This document shows, piece after piece, positions 37,910 through 50,849 of a DNA stretch of 64,000 nucleotides. The DNA is from Paramacrobiotus metropolitanus (Eukaryota > Tardigrada > Eutardigrada > Parachela > Macrobiotidae). A program made the position numbers and the translations under genes. The notes beneath the pieces are model-generated. The model was not told the origin of the DNA and ran no database searches. It saw nothing but the letters and a program-made list of their open reading frames with translations. The stretch covers positions 372,001-436,000 of the forward strand of contig NW_026570306.1 in NCBI RefSeq assembly GCF_019649055.1, given 5' to 3'. Each line of letters opens with the position of its first letter. Position 1 is the first letter of the stretch.

Positions 37910-39215
37910 GCAGGGACTGAAATAGTGGAAAATCAATGATGGACGCCCCCCTGGGGGGGACGCTTTGCGCCCCCCCCCCCTTTAGGGGGCGAAGTCTGAA
38001 AATGCTTGATCTTTTGTACGAATTAAAATAATTAAATTTTGATGAATTTCTAAGTGGCTGTTCGGGATGACATTTTGTAGAAGTTGTTTGGGAAACGAAA
38101 TCTCTATACACATCTGTTAAATTCGATCAGGTCAAATCGCGCGAAGCGCGAAATAACGGACAGATTGACGGGGTAAATTGCTGAAATTCGATAAAAAATA
38201 CTAGAGATATTTTTTTTGCAAGCTGTGGTGTAAGGAGGCTGGGACTCCCAGCCTGGGAGCTGGATGGAGATAAGGAAAGAAGCCGGTAAAAGAAGATAGG
38301 AGTAGCTACAAATTACGCTGTAATCCCCAGTTAGTTCAACTTTCAGCCCATCAAACATTTGCGGTCTTTTTTCTCACCTCACTTTTGAAATTAACCGCTA
38401 ATTTGTGCAGGTTAACAGTGTGTTGAATTTGATGATGGACGCAAATGTCTGAACTGCATGAGGACAGCAGTCAGCCAACCTGTACGCGTACAAGAAAGAG
38501 GATTGGGCAAAACCAGTTACCGGCTTTTATTAAGCCGACTTAATGCTGTTTCTAAAATCGCGCGGAGCACGAAAAAATGTATCGGTTAGGGGTGTACAGG
38601 TAGAGATAGAGGTACAGGTACCGGTTAGGTGCTTAAACGGTGCTGTTTCGCGTGTTCCTGGACAGAACAAGATAAAATTATTCACCCGCCTGATTTGTTA
38701 TATCACTTATTTCCATCCCATCTTTCTACCCGCAACCGCACATATATAATAACCGCAGTTCCGCGGTATAACCGCAATTCCCAGCGCTTTTTTCTTCTTA
38801 CCTTCACTCTAACCAGTTGCGATTTGCAAGAAGAAATAGGTAAGTACTCAGACTGTACTCTGTATGTGTTAGTACTTTAGAAGACAGACCGACCGACCGA
38901 TGGCTGCCGAAATACGCCTTGACCGGCAAGTTAGCAAACAGCGACAAGGTGATCTGACAGTATCTGTACTACGAGTATGGAGAGTATGAGCTTAGATATG
39001 CACCAAACAAATTATTTCAACTGATCAAACAGCAAGAACAAAGAAAACCCAATTACCGAGAAATTTAATTTAAAATTAATAGACCCCCATTTAAATTTTA
39101 CAATTTATTTGAATTTTACAAAAATGGACACCTTTGGCAGCAATGATGGACAAACTATTTTCAATGATGGACACTGTGTCCATTAATGGACACTATTTCA
39201 GTCTTTGGTTTTCGG
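37902..39215. mobile_element. Non-autonomous hAT-type DNA transposon (1298 bp) with 8-bp TSD
   Basis: The element spans 37910-39207. The target duplication GTTTTCGG is at 37902-37909 and 39208-39215. The terminal inverted repeats are CAGGGACTGAAATAGTG and CAAAGACTGAAATAGTG (15 of 17 match). Subterminal GATGGAC/AATGGAC motifs recur at both ends. The 8-bp duplication and CAGGG-type end are hAT traits. No transposase was recognised inside. Runs of C and G at 37946-37988 could form strong secondary structure. Removing it rejoins a third copy of the LTR-like sequence (CAGACACCAAAACTGCC ... GCTGCC...GGAATCCAGTGC). Confidence 0.9.
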
Positions 39216-42200
39216 AGCTGCCATAAACGGAATCCAGTGCAAGCATATCATAACGGTACTCGTAGACATGTAGTGACAATGGTAGCGATACCCGAATTTG
39301 TGGATTATGATGATAGCTAATGTTACCGCGAATACACGCATGTGAAACATCCGCTAAATCTCTTGCCTTTACAAAATCGTAACAAAATCGCCTACTTACC
39401 GTAAGCGACAACCCGAAGGCTAGTGTACATCCCATTTCTCCATTGTAACGCTGCTGTCTAAAGTTTTTCGGGAACTCCTGGATCAGGCAAAACACAGGCG
39501 CGGAGAAAGTACAGAGAATTCCCGGTCAGTATAATATCATGGGCGACACCGTGACGGCAAAGCCATACGTTGCAACGCGACACCAGCAACAGACCGTGTT
39601 TGCATGCGGACGTTGCCCAGGATGGGATTCTATAAGACCTCGAAGGGAGGCGGGATATATGCTGTTGCTACGTACAGAGCACCAATTGCGGTGGGTGCAA
39701 ACGTTAACGAGTTGGTACGACATCAGCTAGGGACTGGAAATCTAGTTGTGTGCTGTATTTTATTTAAGATACGACAGGTGGAGCCGTCAGAGAGCTGCTA
39801 TGGTGGACGCGCTGCGACGTGCTTGTATCTCCGTTCGTGGTGCACTCCTGCAGCGGCGTAAGCAGTCGTCGAGTTATTATAAAACGTTTTCGTGGCGCAT
39901 TCAACCAGGACGCTGTATGAGCATTTGCTGCTGCTGGCCGATAGGTGTGGTTACAAAGGAGCCGTAGATTGACGGTCCACGCACATTCGAGGGCCAGATA
40001 GTCTGTGCTGATGTAGCCGACCGAAGATGGGAAGGTACAGTTTGTTATAGATATCGTTCGAGGCAGATTTAGACGTACTTTCACGAATGGCGATCAAGTA
40101 CATAACAGGCGGTGCGTACTGCGCTGCTACGCGAAGCCTTTTTCACCGAATTGAAATTTCCTACAATCACCGATTCACTTGATAATATTTAGTAGCTTCC
40201 CTTACAAAGAGAACACCGCAAATATCCAAAAGAACATTTTGAAGTTCACCGTAGAGATTACGCAGACGAAAGCGGAAGCCTTTTATGTTGCGGATCACAA
40301 AAGTCTACTATTTTCAGATTTTCAGTGACTCCCTAGGCAGAGTTTTTTTAGCAAACTTAAAGACTTCTGTGTCGAAAATCGAGTGTACATGTCGAAGTCG
40401 AACATTACTGAAGGACTTTCAGCTGTCTGCTGCAAGTTTCGAGCGGGGGCGGGGGGGGGGCTATTTGCGATATATCACGTGATGGCCATCGCTTTGGCAA
40501 GCCAAAAAATTTACACACTGAGCGATTAGTCCGTGACTGCGTAGTTTATGGACGGGAACGAGTAGCATTATGAAGTGGTCAAATCAATACCGCTATCATT
40601 CGAAAACATATGCAGATCGAAAACTCTGGAGTAACAAAATCCTATCCTGCCACACAGCGTATAACGACTGGATTCGGTACAACTGTAAGAATACAAATCA
40701 GTTGTTCTGTTTGGCACCTACAAACAACGCACGGAAGCTACCAAAGAAAACAAAAATATACCGTGCTCCAAGATATCCTAGTTGAATCGTTAAACGGAAT
40801 GCTTAGGCATACAGTGAATGACACCACCATAACACCATCGTACCGCAAACAAATTGTGAGACGAGCATAACAATATTTAAAGCCAGTATCCGTGGAAAGC
40901 AGTCAACCGAGCCACAAGTGCTTACTGACGTCATGCAGGAAGCAGGCACCTTTATCCTGCGAGGTTCTACGTACTAATCTATTTGATGTCTGTAAAAGGT
41001 CGCCGAAAAGAGGCACTTAGAAACGGATAAATACAAGGACACCCATAAAGACTACCAGATGGTTTATGAGTGTATTCACTTCGACGATTCTCGAACCCAT
41101 CGTCTCAGTGAAATCCCGAAAGTCAGACCGAAACAAACGTCAGCTACGCTTGCATGCACGATGACCCTGACAGCAAAACTAATGAAGGTACCCGCGCGTG
41201 CTTATTTTCCTTTTACAAATGCACCAAGCTCAAGCGAGCCGCCATTGACTGCTATATACAGTATATAGACACATCCATCCTCTCATCCTCTGAGTGTCGA
41301 TGTATATTCTCTGTACCTAAAAAACCGACCGACAGCTGACAGCTATAGAAGTTGCTAAAGTGGATTAAATGTTGAAATTTGGAATGGCAGCCATGTCAGT
41401 CGCAAGAACGGTTAACTTGAATCGAAAAACTAAAGGGAAAATAATTCCTAAAAATAGTTCAGGCATTCAAACCAAGCTGCGAGCAGAGGCAAGGAAAGAA
41501 AAAAAATTTAAGGACAAGTGGTGGACGACGTACTGTCTTGATCCCGCCCAAAGGACCCAGACGTAGTGGTGCTGACAGTTACCGATGTCGATAAAACCTG
41601 CACTGCATTTACTCGTATATTCAGACTGCCGAAACGAAAGGTCTTGTGAAGCGATTCCAGAAGTATTATTTGTCGACGGAACCTACCGGATTAATATTGA
41701 AAGGTAATTTTTGCGAAAATTAACCTTATTGAAATTTTCTTCAAGGTTGATTTGGTACAATTCCATTTCAGTGCCCCATCAATGTGGAAATTTCAAGCTC
41801 GTTCTTATCATTGCCTATCTGTGCAACTGTACAAGTACTTTTACAAAGGGCTCGATTACACGGTTACACCAAAGGGACGATCCTGATGGACGAAATTGTA
41901 ACAGTATATTAATGGCTGCTATCTGTCCGCAATGGAAGCACCGATAATTCGAGTTTCCTCGAACTAAACTTCGTCCATCTGTCCATTCATGCCTTGTCCA
42001 TTATAAATCAGGAAATACCCAAATGCACTGTATACGAAAGCCGAAAGGTATAACAAAAGTTCTGCTTATGATTCCGTTTCTCTGTTGGAACGCTATAAGG
42101 AACGACCAGAAGACTTGCGTTATATGCTTTGATCAGCTTATTAGAATACTACGAAAAATTTATCATATCTGAAGTGAGACCCAAAGGACCCTTTTGGACA

Positions 42201-42599
42201 GGTCAAGTGCTGCTACCACAAAACCACTACCCTATGTAACGAAACGCGCTACCGATCATGTTACAGGAATACATAGACTTAAAACGGCCGGCTGCGGGCT
42301 AAAAAGACTTTCACTGCAGCATAAACCAGTTCGTGAATTTGAGGAACCGCTTCACGTGGACGAGACTGACCATCTGACATTTTCCGCTGCGGTGGTTCCA
42401 GTCGGTTTGGTCGAATGAGATGACGAATATACATATGAATGGAAGATGCAGCGAAGGCATACAAAGAACCGTATGAACTGAGAACATTGTACATACGTCT
42501 GCAAATCAACGAGGGAGCACCCGTGCTAACGATGAAAACCATTTTAAGGAAGTAATGTACCATGATTTCCTTATGTTCGAACAACCACAAGAAAAGCAG
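39216..42599 (+). other. Unclassified repeat-derived sequence before the helicase remnant
   Basis: No convincing gene. Short open frames on the plus strand have mixed composition and frequent stops. Some may be the upstream part of the Helitron-like protein, but no Rep motif (HUH) was identified. A G-rich run at 40443-40460 is G-quadruplex-like. Confidence 0.35.
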
Positions 42600-43330
42600 A
42601 CTGAGCAGCGATCTCATTACGACTGGACCACATCTCAAAAACACTTGCCGATTTCGGACTTCCCTCTGTTAGCTATGGCCCATCGAAGATGTATATTAAT
42701 TCAAACAACACAACGGAAACGATCGACACAGCAGCAAGCTACCTTAAAATATCCAACAAACGAATCATTTTCGACACCATAATTGATTGCGGTAAAAATG
42801 CAAAACCAGGACTCTTTAATATCGATGGAAGCGCTGGAACTGGAAAATCCTACCTACTCCCTACAAATACTTGCAGAGTTACTAGCTTTGTCGTTTCCTA
42901 CTGAGTGCTGCGCATTGACCGGATTTGTAGCGCGTACGTACGAACACGGAAAAACTGCGCACAGTTTATTTGGAATACCGGTACGAGATGACCCTTCTGG
43001 CAACGAAAAGCTGGAGGCACCACTCGCTCTAAGATCTGCAAAAGGTCAATTACTTGCAAGAACGAAAGTAATTATACAGGACGAATTTCTGAGCTCACAT
43101 AACGAAAATCTAACGGTTGTCGAACGGAATACTGAGAAAGCTCAGAAATAACCTTCGTGACCACTTTTGAGGAAGTGTTCTGATCGGAGCAGGAGACGCA
43201 AAACAAATCCCCCCGGTAATCGAATCCGGTTCTAAAGAGGACGCAATACGAGCTTCCATAATTTTCCACTATTTATGGGAACAATTCGAAGTATTCTCAG
43301 TGGATATGCCAAATGAGACAAGTTGAAGAT
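42600..43330 (+). pseudogene. Helitron/PIF1-type helicase remnant
   Basis: Three frames must be read in turn. The first shows SKTLADFGLP, then NIDGSAGTGKS (Walker A, 42827-42850). After a shift comes LAELLALSFP, then HGKTAHSLFGIPV and a VIIQDEF (Walker B-like DEF). After another break, at about 43172-43326, come LIGAGDAKQIPPVIESGSK (GDxxQxxPV, helicase motif III) and ASIIFHYLWEQFEVFSVDMPNE. These are the ordered PIF1 superfamily-1 helicase motifs as found in Helitrons. The GKTAHSLF wording supports Helitron rather than the cellular PIF1 gene. At least two shifts and stops show it is dead. Further fragments may run to 44.2 kb. Confidence 0.75.
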
Positions 43331-44239
43331 CCTAATTTTGTTACGCCGCCTGAAATGATTGGAAACGAGCGTTATCCACGTTTATCAAACGGACGAATAA
43401 AACGATAACATCAACTTCACCACCAACCCGAATAAGCTGCAACAGTATGCCGATACAGCTCGAATAGCTCATACAGCACACCCAGCTAGCACTGCAGTGC
43501 TGACCATTATAAATGATGGTGTAAACAACTTTTAGTTAAAAAATTATGGATTCCATAATTGGTGAATATTACGAATTATACAGCAAGGACACGCCCCAAA
43601 TCGAAAAACAAACTGGCAATTACAATATATTTTTAAAAAGAAAATTTGGTTTCAACATATTTTTACAGACTGAGACGAATCATTTTGCCATAAATTTAAT
43701 TTGCCGGATGCACCACCGGTATGTGCATGTGTAGAAGTCAAAGATAGATGGAAAGTACATAATGAGCAATCTCTTCCCGGAAGATATGTTTAACAACGCC
43801 ACTGTAACAGTCCTGGAATTGGTAAATTACTTCCCCAAGACAATTACGTAATAAAACGAATCCAAGAGAACACAAGAACTGCGAAGGCAAAGCCGGAAGA
43901 GTTTCCTGTAATTAAGGCTGTGATAGAGGGAAAGCTAGACGCACGCCCAAGAGGATGCACCTGTCGGAATGTATCGATGTGGTGATGCTGGCAGTGAAGA
44001 GTAAAACAGCGTTATCAAGCTTTGCTGAGGTCACCAATCAAGCGAAGAAACTTGTTATTTAAAATCCGGGGCGAAAGTTGGAACTCAACTAACAAATTTT
44101 GCAGCACTTATCGTAAAGAAGCAGTCGTGATTTTTATTGTGGAAAAATACGCTGAGGCTAAAGAGACAGACGTTTGTTTTGAGATCGAATATGAAATAAC
44201 CGGGAAGCAGTACTGTACCAGGATTTAGTTGCAGCCGAG

Positions 44240-45690
44240 ACCGGAAGGCACACCTGTAACTGTTATGTCGTGCAATAAAAATAAATAAAATAAAGACGTG
44301 CGGTGGAAGTTGTGCGGTGGAAATAATGCACTTCCCGGACCACGACCAGTCGGAGGAATAGAGCGACTCTTAATCTCAACTTCTTATGTATTTCATGGAG
44401 CGAAAGTTCAAGGATGTTGATGTACAAGTATGAGATGATATGCAAGGATGAAGAAGAGGATCCGGAACTCGTAAGCCTGCTGAAAGAGAAGACACGAAAG
44501 GAAACACAAGGGATGCGTGATGTTATACGTTACCTGTCCGACGCTAGATGGTAGCCGAAGCGTATGAGTATGACAAATCCATCAACCTGGCGCTACAGGG
44601 CATGAAGATCGAAGGGACCGAAAGGTCACGGCAAACAAGTGGGATCAAGTGGGTAGCCTGTTACGTCACGAGACTATCCGAAGATGATAATGCACGTCGA
44701 CGAAGTAGAGGAATGACCCCTGACAATAGGTGAAAGGTCACCCAGAGGTCAGTTTGAACAGCCTCACTTGGAAAGAGAAGACCAGAGCAAAAGCCTGAAG
44801 TTAATCAGATCGAGTAACAAGACTCTACTTTTGTTGGGATTACAACTCTTGACATTTGTGTGGGCGACGAGCGCCTTATATAGCCCTGGGCACCGCAAGT
44901 GCTGGCTCTTCGTACGCGCAGGTACGGGTCTGAGAACAATAGGGATTTAGAAACTAACCAATAAGAGACATCTAAGGACACGTGGACTAATCACACCGCT
45001 GCACAACTACACGTGGACTAATGAGAACATCAGGTCAACTAATACACTAGAACAATAGGTTGAGCTACGTCATCGAAGCGCGGTCACGTCGAAATGGCAA
45101 GTCGCGGTCAAAGTTCTCTGCTGGGGATTTCTAAGAAGTCGATACTCGGAGTCGGGGTCAGGACTCGCGTAGAAGATGTAGTAAAGCCTAAGCCTTAGTT
45201 GTAAGGGTAGAAGTAGTAAAGTAGTACCGATGTGTACTAAGGGACGCCAGTACACGTCACCCCCGCAAACGAGATTTCTCTGGATCGTAGTGCAACAAAA
45301 GTGAAGCTCTGCGGAACGACGTGGAACGAAGAGGAAGGAACATAGGGACATAGGAAAAAGTAACATCTGCTCCATCCGCATAGTGCGTGCAACATCTAGC
45401 ACTATCGCCAAATTCCATCCCGACTATCCGGTGCCATCAGAAGTAAGTAACATCGCTCGATCCGGTAAGTTGTTAGTGAGTTTGAGAGTTATAGGTCATC
45501 GGATCCTGGAGCGTAACTGGCAATCCGGAAGTCCAAGGAGGTGGAAAGGCGGAGAGCAGGAACGTCCATGAGATCCAGGGTGTTATCGTATTCAAAAAGA
45601 TGTTGAAGAAGATGTTGTTTATAGCATTAAGTGCTTTAAGACTGATCATTTAAATGTTATTCCGTATTGAAAGTGGATGTATGAGACGAC
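44240..45690. other. Unclassified, possibly LTR-derived
   Basis: No gene recognised. GCCTTATATAGCC at about 44873-44885, with GC-richer flanks and a purine-rich downstream stretch (45.3-45.6 kb), is reminiscent of an LTR promoter, but no partner LTR, PBS or frame was found. Confidence 0.25.
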
Positions 45691-48600
45691 TGACAACCGT
45701 TATACTACGAATAACTAATAAAAATTAGAGGATTAAAAGACTAACTGCAACAAGGAAAGTTATATCAGCGCTAAGCCGTGAAACGTGGTAGGAAACGAAC
45801 CAACAGACATTATACTACGAAAGCTAGTTAAAAAGAAAAAGCTAGAAATCATACTGCACTGATAGGAAATACTAAGTTCAGACGATACGCAATGCAAAAC
45901 GCTTAGACTGACAAATTCCGAAAATTAACAAGAACTGAAAATTCTAAAGCTGCTGACTCTGATAAAGTGTAAGATTTGTGCATCATTCTATTCTACAACG
46001 CACTCTACAACGCACTATGCTGGAATGGGAACTGAGACACTACACTACGACTGTTAACAAAAATACAAGTTCTACTGGACTTGCTGCGAAAGCTTATCTG
46101 CAAATTCAATGCTGTCTGTACGTGAAAGCAGAGCTGATTGATGGACTGAAAGTCATAATACTACGAAAATTAACAAAAACTAAAACCGACTGCTATACTG
46201 CTACTGAAAATGAAGAGTAAATCTGCACTTAAGATGCAATGATAAAAGATCTACAAGCGATTAAAGCCGAAACACTACGATAAGCCACAAAATTAAAGAC
46301 TGCTGAAAATCATACTGCAAAGGTAATATCGAAAAACAAGGTAAAAAGTTCAAAATTTAAACACACCAAGGTTATTACTGAGATATAGACGATATAAAGG
46401 ATTTGCTGGATCCTAAGCCGTCTAACTACGAGCATTCAATGAAAAAGGGAGTTTTACCGCTACATACACCAAAATCGAAATCTTGTAAGCTTATAACTGG
46501 ATGATGAGAAACACACACTAAAGCCGATATCCTACGCCGATTCACAAAAATAAAGTTCTATCGCCAACATACTGCAAATACACTGGTTTTAACTGCTACA
46601 GAAGATTAAGAAGACATCGATATGGATATAAGGACCGCTAGGCTACGAAATTCGACAAAAACACTGAAATTCGACTACATACTGCACCGACTGAATTTGA
46701 GAGAATCATTAATTAATCCTGCAACATTGCTGTCATAAAGCTCTATACTACGAATTCTCGACAAAAAGATAATTCCTACGAAACTGAACATCTGCATTAG
46801 TTCTAACATACTGTTGATTAAAGAAAACCGTTACACGTCGCGCTGACTCACATGCCGATAAACTACAAGAATTTACTAAAAATACTACCGAGACTCTAAA
46901 TACCGCAAGTAAGGATTTACATAAGACTTTCCACACATCCGTCTGTATAGACAACACAAAGCCGATCAACTACAAACTACCGATACCGAAGTTGCTCACT
47001 ATACACATACCGCATATATAGTTATCTGAAGGTGTTAAAAGTTTTAAGGGCCACGGGGGGCGCCAAGACTTATTAGGTTTTAAGATGTTGTTAAGATATA
47101 TAAGATGTTATTATGGTGTTACAAAAAAAGGAAATTTCAACTACTGCATATCAATATTTAAGGAATCTTGCTCAATGCTCAATTTTATCTACACCCACAA
47201 ACCGAACTACTACAAAGTACTGCAAAAAGTAAAATCGAAATTCTCATACCGCATAAAGTTATTAGAAAAGGTTCTGGTACGATTTCCTTGCATACACGAA
47301 CACTACTCTACGATACTCCGATACTGCTAATAATTACCGCTAACATGCCGCAAAAGGTAAAACGTACTGAAAAATTCTGCATTTAAATATTAAAGCGAAT
47401 ATCACATATGCTGGAGTAAGCTTTTAATGACCGCCGATACAGTGATATAAAACCACTACACTACGAAGTTCAACAAAAATTAATACCGAAAATCACATGC
47501 TGCACTGCTAATAACGCTTCCTTGATTAAACTGGTTGATATTCCATTCGAAACACTGGACTACGGGTTACCGATACCGAAATGAAAATTACTGCACATAG
47601 CGCTGAATATCAAAATTCGAAAACTGACAGATTGTTAAAACAAATGCAAGAGAATAGTGCGGATTGGTGACATTGGAGGACGCCGACACTATCACCGCAT
47701 ATGGATGTTATGAAGAAAACATACTGAGTTATTACCGCAAAAAAGGAATTTCAAAATTCTACTGACAAAACTCTATTTTTGAGCTTATTAGCAACAAGCG
47801 CGTAATACTGGAAACAACTGTTGATTTAAACCGCTGCAACCGGAGGAGCACCGTTCTCATAGAGCCATTCTACTACGAACAATCACGAAAAATACTACTA
47901 CCAATTTCATGCTGCATCCATAATTATTTCTGAAACGGGATTGGGAGGGTGGGAACGCACAAAAATACTACACCGCTATCAATTTTCTGAGAAAAAAGGA
48001 AAATTCAACTGCCTGCTGATATTATTCACAAAGCTGGAACAAGTTCAACGTTCAAGATCAACTTCCATACAGCATTCGAGCTGGACACCACACTACGAAT
48101 TCCTACACTGACAAAGTTAACACTGCTCATACTGCAAAAATGATACCAAAAACTGAAGTTTTACCGATTATTCTGCAAGCAATACTATTGCTTGATTCAA
48201 TACACTCAAAATGACCACTTGTGTGTTATAAGCTATCACTCGCACTACGAAAATCCACACACTACTGTACCACGACTATAAGCTGCTTCTGACAAATATG
48301 CCAACACCCACTACAAAAGCTAATATCTATGCAAAAATTACTAACCCATACATAATTCAACAAAAAAGGAAAGTTTCACTGGCATAAGCCTTAATTTATC
48401 AAAGCGTGCTACAAACACAGGATGAACATTTCGTACGAAGTACACGCCATAACACTACGATATTCGGTATTCACACTGCAACGTAAACATGCCGCTGTTG
48501 AACAAATACACTAATACTGTACTGCTGAAAGATAAGTCCGATAATACTACCGTTAAATTTTACGAGTCAATCGATTACTAATAACCCACTATGATGAGGT

Positions 48601-48850
48601 AAGAACGCAAAAACTGAAAAAGTTAAGTTCTAGGAATATTGCATAAATTTGAATACAAAATTATACAAATCGCAAAAAGCTACTTTCCGAATACTAATCT
48701 GTAATCCGTTATTGCTAACTGGTTTTCATCTGTCAAATTACAGTGAATATCCCTACTGCCATAAAACTACATGATTTCACAAAAATTAAATTTCAAAACC
48801 GCATATCGCATATTATTGTTAAGTAATCTCTTAGCTAGAGTGAGTCAATT
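45690..48850 (-). repeat. Degenerate ~110-bp tandem array (tRNA-like family, decayed block)
   Basis: The plus-strand motif ACTACGA recurs at about 45705, 45815, 46045, 46161, 46275, 46420, 46648, 46753, 47465, 47873, 48095, 48245 and elsewhere. Neighbouring hits are about 105-120 bp apart. Each is usually followed by an A-rich stretch (AATTCRACAAAAA) and an ACTGC element. No open frame of note. Boundaries are approximate. Read on the minus strand the motif is TCGTAGT, the same sequence that begins the better preserved tRNA-like units at 52.6-56.5 kb. Confidence 0.68.
47059..47065 (-). other. Primer-binding-site-like motif TGGCGCC
   Basis: The minus strand reads TGGCGCCCCCCGTGGCCC. TGGCGCC is a common start of an LTR-retrotransposon primer-binding site. 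Similar sequences occur at 53834 and 55112. No LTR was proven around it. Confidence 0.35.
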
Positions 48851-49277
48851 GATGTACTACCAAGCAAAAAAGACCAGGAAATAAAAGTAAAAAGGTCGCA
48901 ATAAAATCTCCGAATAAAAATGAAAAGTGAATTCAAAGTTCTCAAACCGCACACTGAATTCTGACTGCGAAACTCCAACCGCATTAGCGCTAACACGCTC
49001 ACGAATTTTAATGACTGAACAACCATACATCCGCAATTCGTACTTGCATCACACAGATTACACTGATCAACAAATAAAAAGTGAAATACGTCATAGTACA
49101 CCGATCCGTACGACCAGAGTGAAAACTAGAAAATACCGCGAAAAGCACTGCCACAAAAATACTACCGTTCCTGTACGACGACTGCAAATAACAAAAGACA
49201 ATTTCCGCGTAGTTACCGTAATACTACACACCATTCCAAGTAAAAACACAACAAATACGAACCGACAACAAAAGAGT

Positions 49278-50228
49278 TCAAAAAGTTCGTTGCTTCTTAC
49301 GCGACTGGACAGGGATTTCAGGAGAAGATTCACGCGACAACACAACTGAAGGAATTTCAACAATTTCAGGACTGAGTTCCCGCTGCCTCTTCCGCACTGC
49401 TGCTGGGGAAGGTTTATCAACATGCTTCGAATGCAATAAGCCGCCATTAAACATCATCCGCGTGGGAAAGTCGACGACGCTGTCATTTCTCCGATGCAAC
49501 TGTGCAATCAAGTTTAGACTCTCAATCGAATCAGGATGAGCAAATAAATACTGAGTTTTAAGATATCGATTCCGTTCTTTGGACATATTACGCACAAAAT
49601 GGTTAAACTTCTTCACACTGATAAGTTTTCCGGCATGGTACAACTTGCCATTCAAAAACAAACGAGTTCCAGCATGAAGGACAATGTTACCTTTGTCATC
49701 ACGTTTCGGAGGAGTTTTCTCGTGATACACCATGGGTTGCTCTTCAAACTCCGAACTGCGATCTGACTCAACTTCAACATTCACATCCGCCAAAGTAGCT
49801 AATCTCTCCGCTGTGTTAGGTAAAGGACCAGTTGAACACGACGCACATTCATCTTCATCATCACACGTTTCGCTGGGAGAAGAACGTTTCCCGTCTTCTT
49901 GAAAACAATCGAACATTTCCGCTGATTTCTCGAAACCTGCACTGGAGTTGCCGCTGTGCACACTCTCAACATCTGCTACGTCACTGCGATTACCAATTTC
50001 AGGATCAGGTTCTCTCACAATGTAATCAACTGCGTAAGGATCAACATCTGCCAAAAATCTCTGAGTTTCCGTCACATCTGACTCATTCGAAGGAATACTG
50101 GAGACCGAAATAAAAGACACTTCCGATTCATCAGCAAAGTTAACACTACTACTCGAACTGCTATTACTGGAAGAAGAAGAAGAAGAAGAGCTCTCTTCCC
50201 GCTTACGCTTAATCGCTTTAGGAGGCAT
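49278..50228 (-). CDS. Orphan acidic, serine-rich nuclear-type protein (316 aa)
   Basis: Single open frame from the ATG ending at 50228 to a stop at 49278. The N-terminus is basic (KAIKRKREE), followed by a long serine tract with one Asn break. Then comes an acidic, Ser/Glu/Asp-rich low-complexity half with a DDEDECASC patch. From about residue 190 there is a more ordered, basic region (GTRLFLNGKLYHAGKLISV, then FNHFVRNMSKERNRYLK). The C-terminus is again Ser/Pro/Glu with basic ends (RKRQRE, RKKQR). It looks like a nuclear protein, but no family was recognised. Further open frame lies upstream of 50228. It sits alone within the repeat field, divergent from the two-exon gene at 50850. Confidence 0.62.
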   Translation of the reverse strand: MPPKAIKRKREESSSSSSSSSNSSSSSSVNFADESEVSFISVSSIPSNESDVTETQRFLADVDPYAVDYIVREPDPEIGNRSDVADVESVHSGNSSAGFEKSAEMFDCFQEDGKRSSPSETCDDEDECASCSTGPLPNTAERLATLADVNVEVESDRSSEFEEQPMVYHEKTPPKRDDKGNIVLHAGTRLFLNGKLYHAGKLISVKKFNHFVRNMSKERNRYLKTQYLFAHPDSIESLNLIAQLHRRNDSVVDFPTRMMFNGGLLHSKHVDKPSPAAVRKRQRELSPEIVEIPSVVLSRESSPEIPVQSRKKQRTF

Positions 50229-50733
50229 GATTACCGAAAATATCAAAAATCGAAAAACCACAACAAAAGAGTTCACTGCTCTGACGAAATCACAACACTG
50301 TCGGTATCTCTTGAATTAAAAACCACAACAAATCTGCACTGTCATCGCTCTCAAGATACTGCCATACGTAAATGCCATACCACGAGGGCTAACCATACGC
50401 TACTAATTACACTGAAAATACCGCAAAGTTTGACTTTTCCTGTTCAGAAGGTTATTTCCGCGTATTTGAACCACGTTTGGGCGCAAGTCGTGCAATAAGG
50501 AAAAAGATATCCTACTACTTAAAATCTGATAATCTGAAAATCTGACCGCAAAAACTAACAATTCCATAATTCTGAGAAGAAAAACTGTACATCTGCACTG
50601 AAATACGCGCTAAAGTACTGAGGCGTACAATACATGAGAAGAACATACGTACTACGAGTTGCACTGACACACTGCCATACAAGGGCGATACACCCATACA
50701 CTGAACACGCTGCACAATTTCCTGCTATAAGCC

Positions 50734-50740
50734 TATAAAA
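50734..50740 (+). promoter_or_regulatory. TATA box of the two-exon orphan gene
   Basis: TATAAAA, about 110 bp before the ATG at 50850. A start site near 50765 would be at a normal distance. It supports the downstream frame being a transcribed RNA polymerase II gene. Confidence 0.55.
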
Positions 50741-50849
50741 GTCATCACCGCTTCCGAAAAATTTTCAGTTCTGTTTCCTCATACGTTTTCCTACCGAAAT
50801 TATTACTGAGACGTTATATTTCCTTAAAGCGTGACCTATAGTTACTGAA

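Noticed and set aside
42783-43151. Host PIF1 DNA helicase gene
   Set aside because: Motifs are spread over three frames with stops, wording is closer to Helitron helicases, and it lies among transposon remnants.
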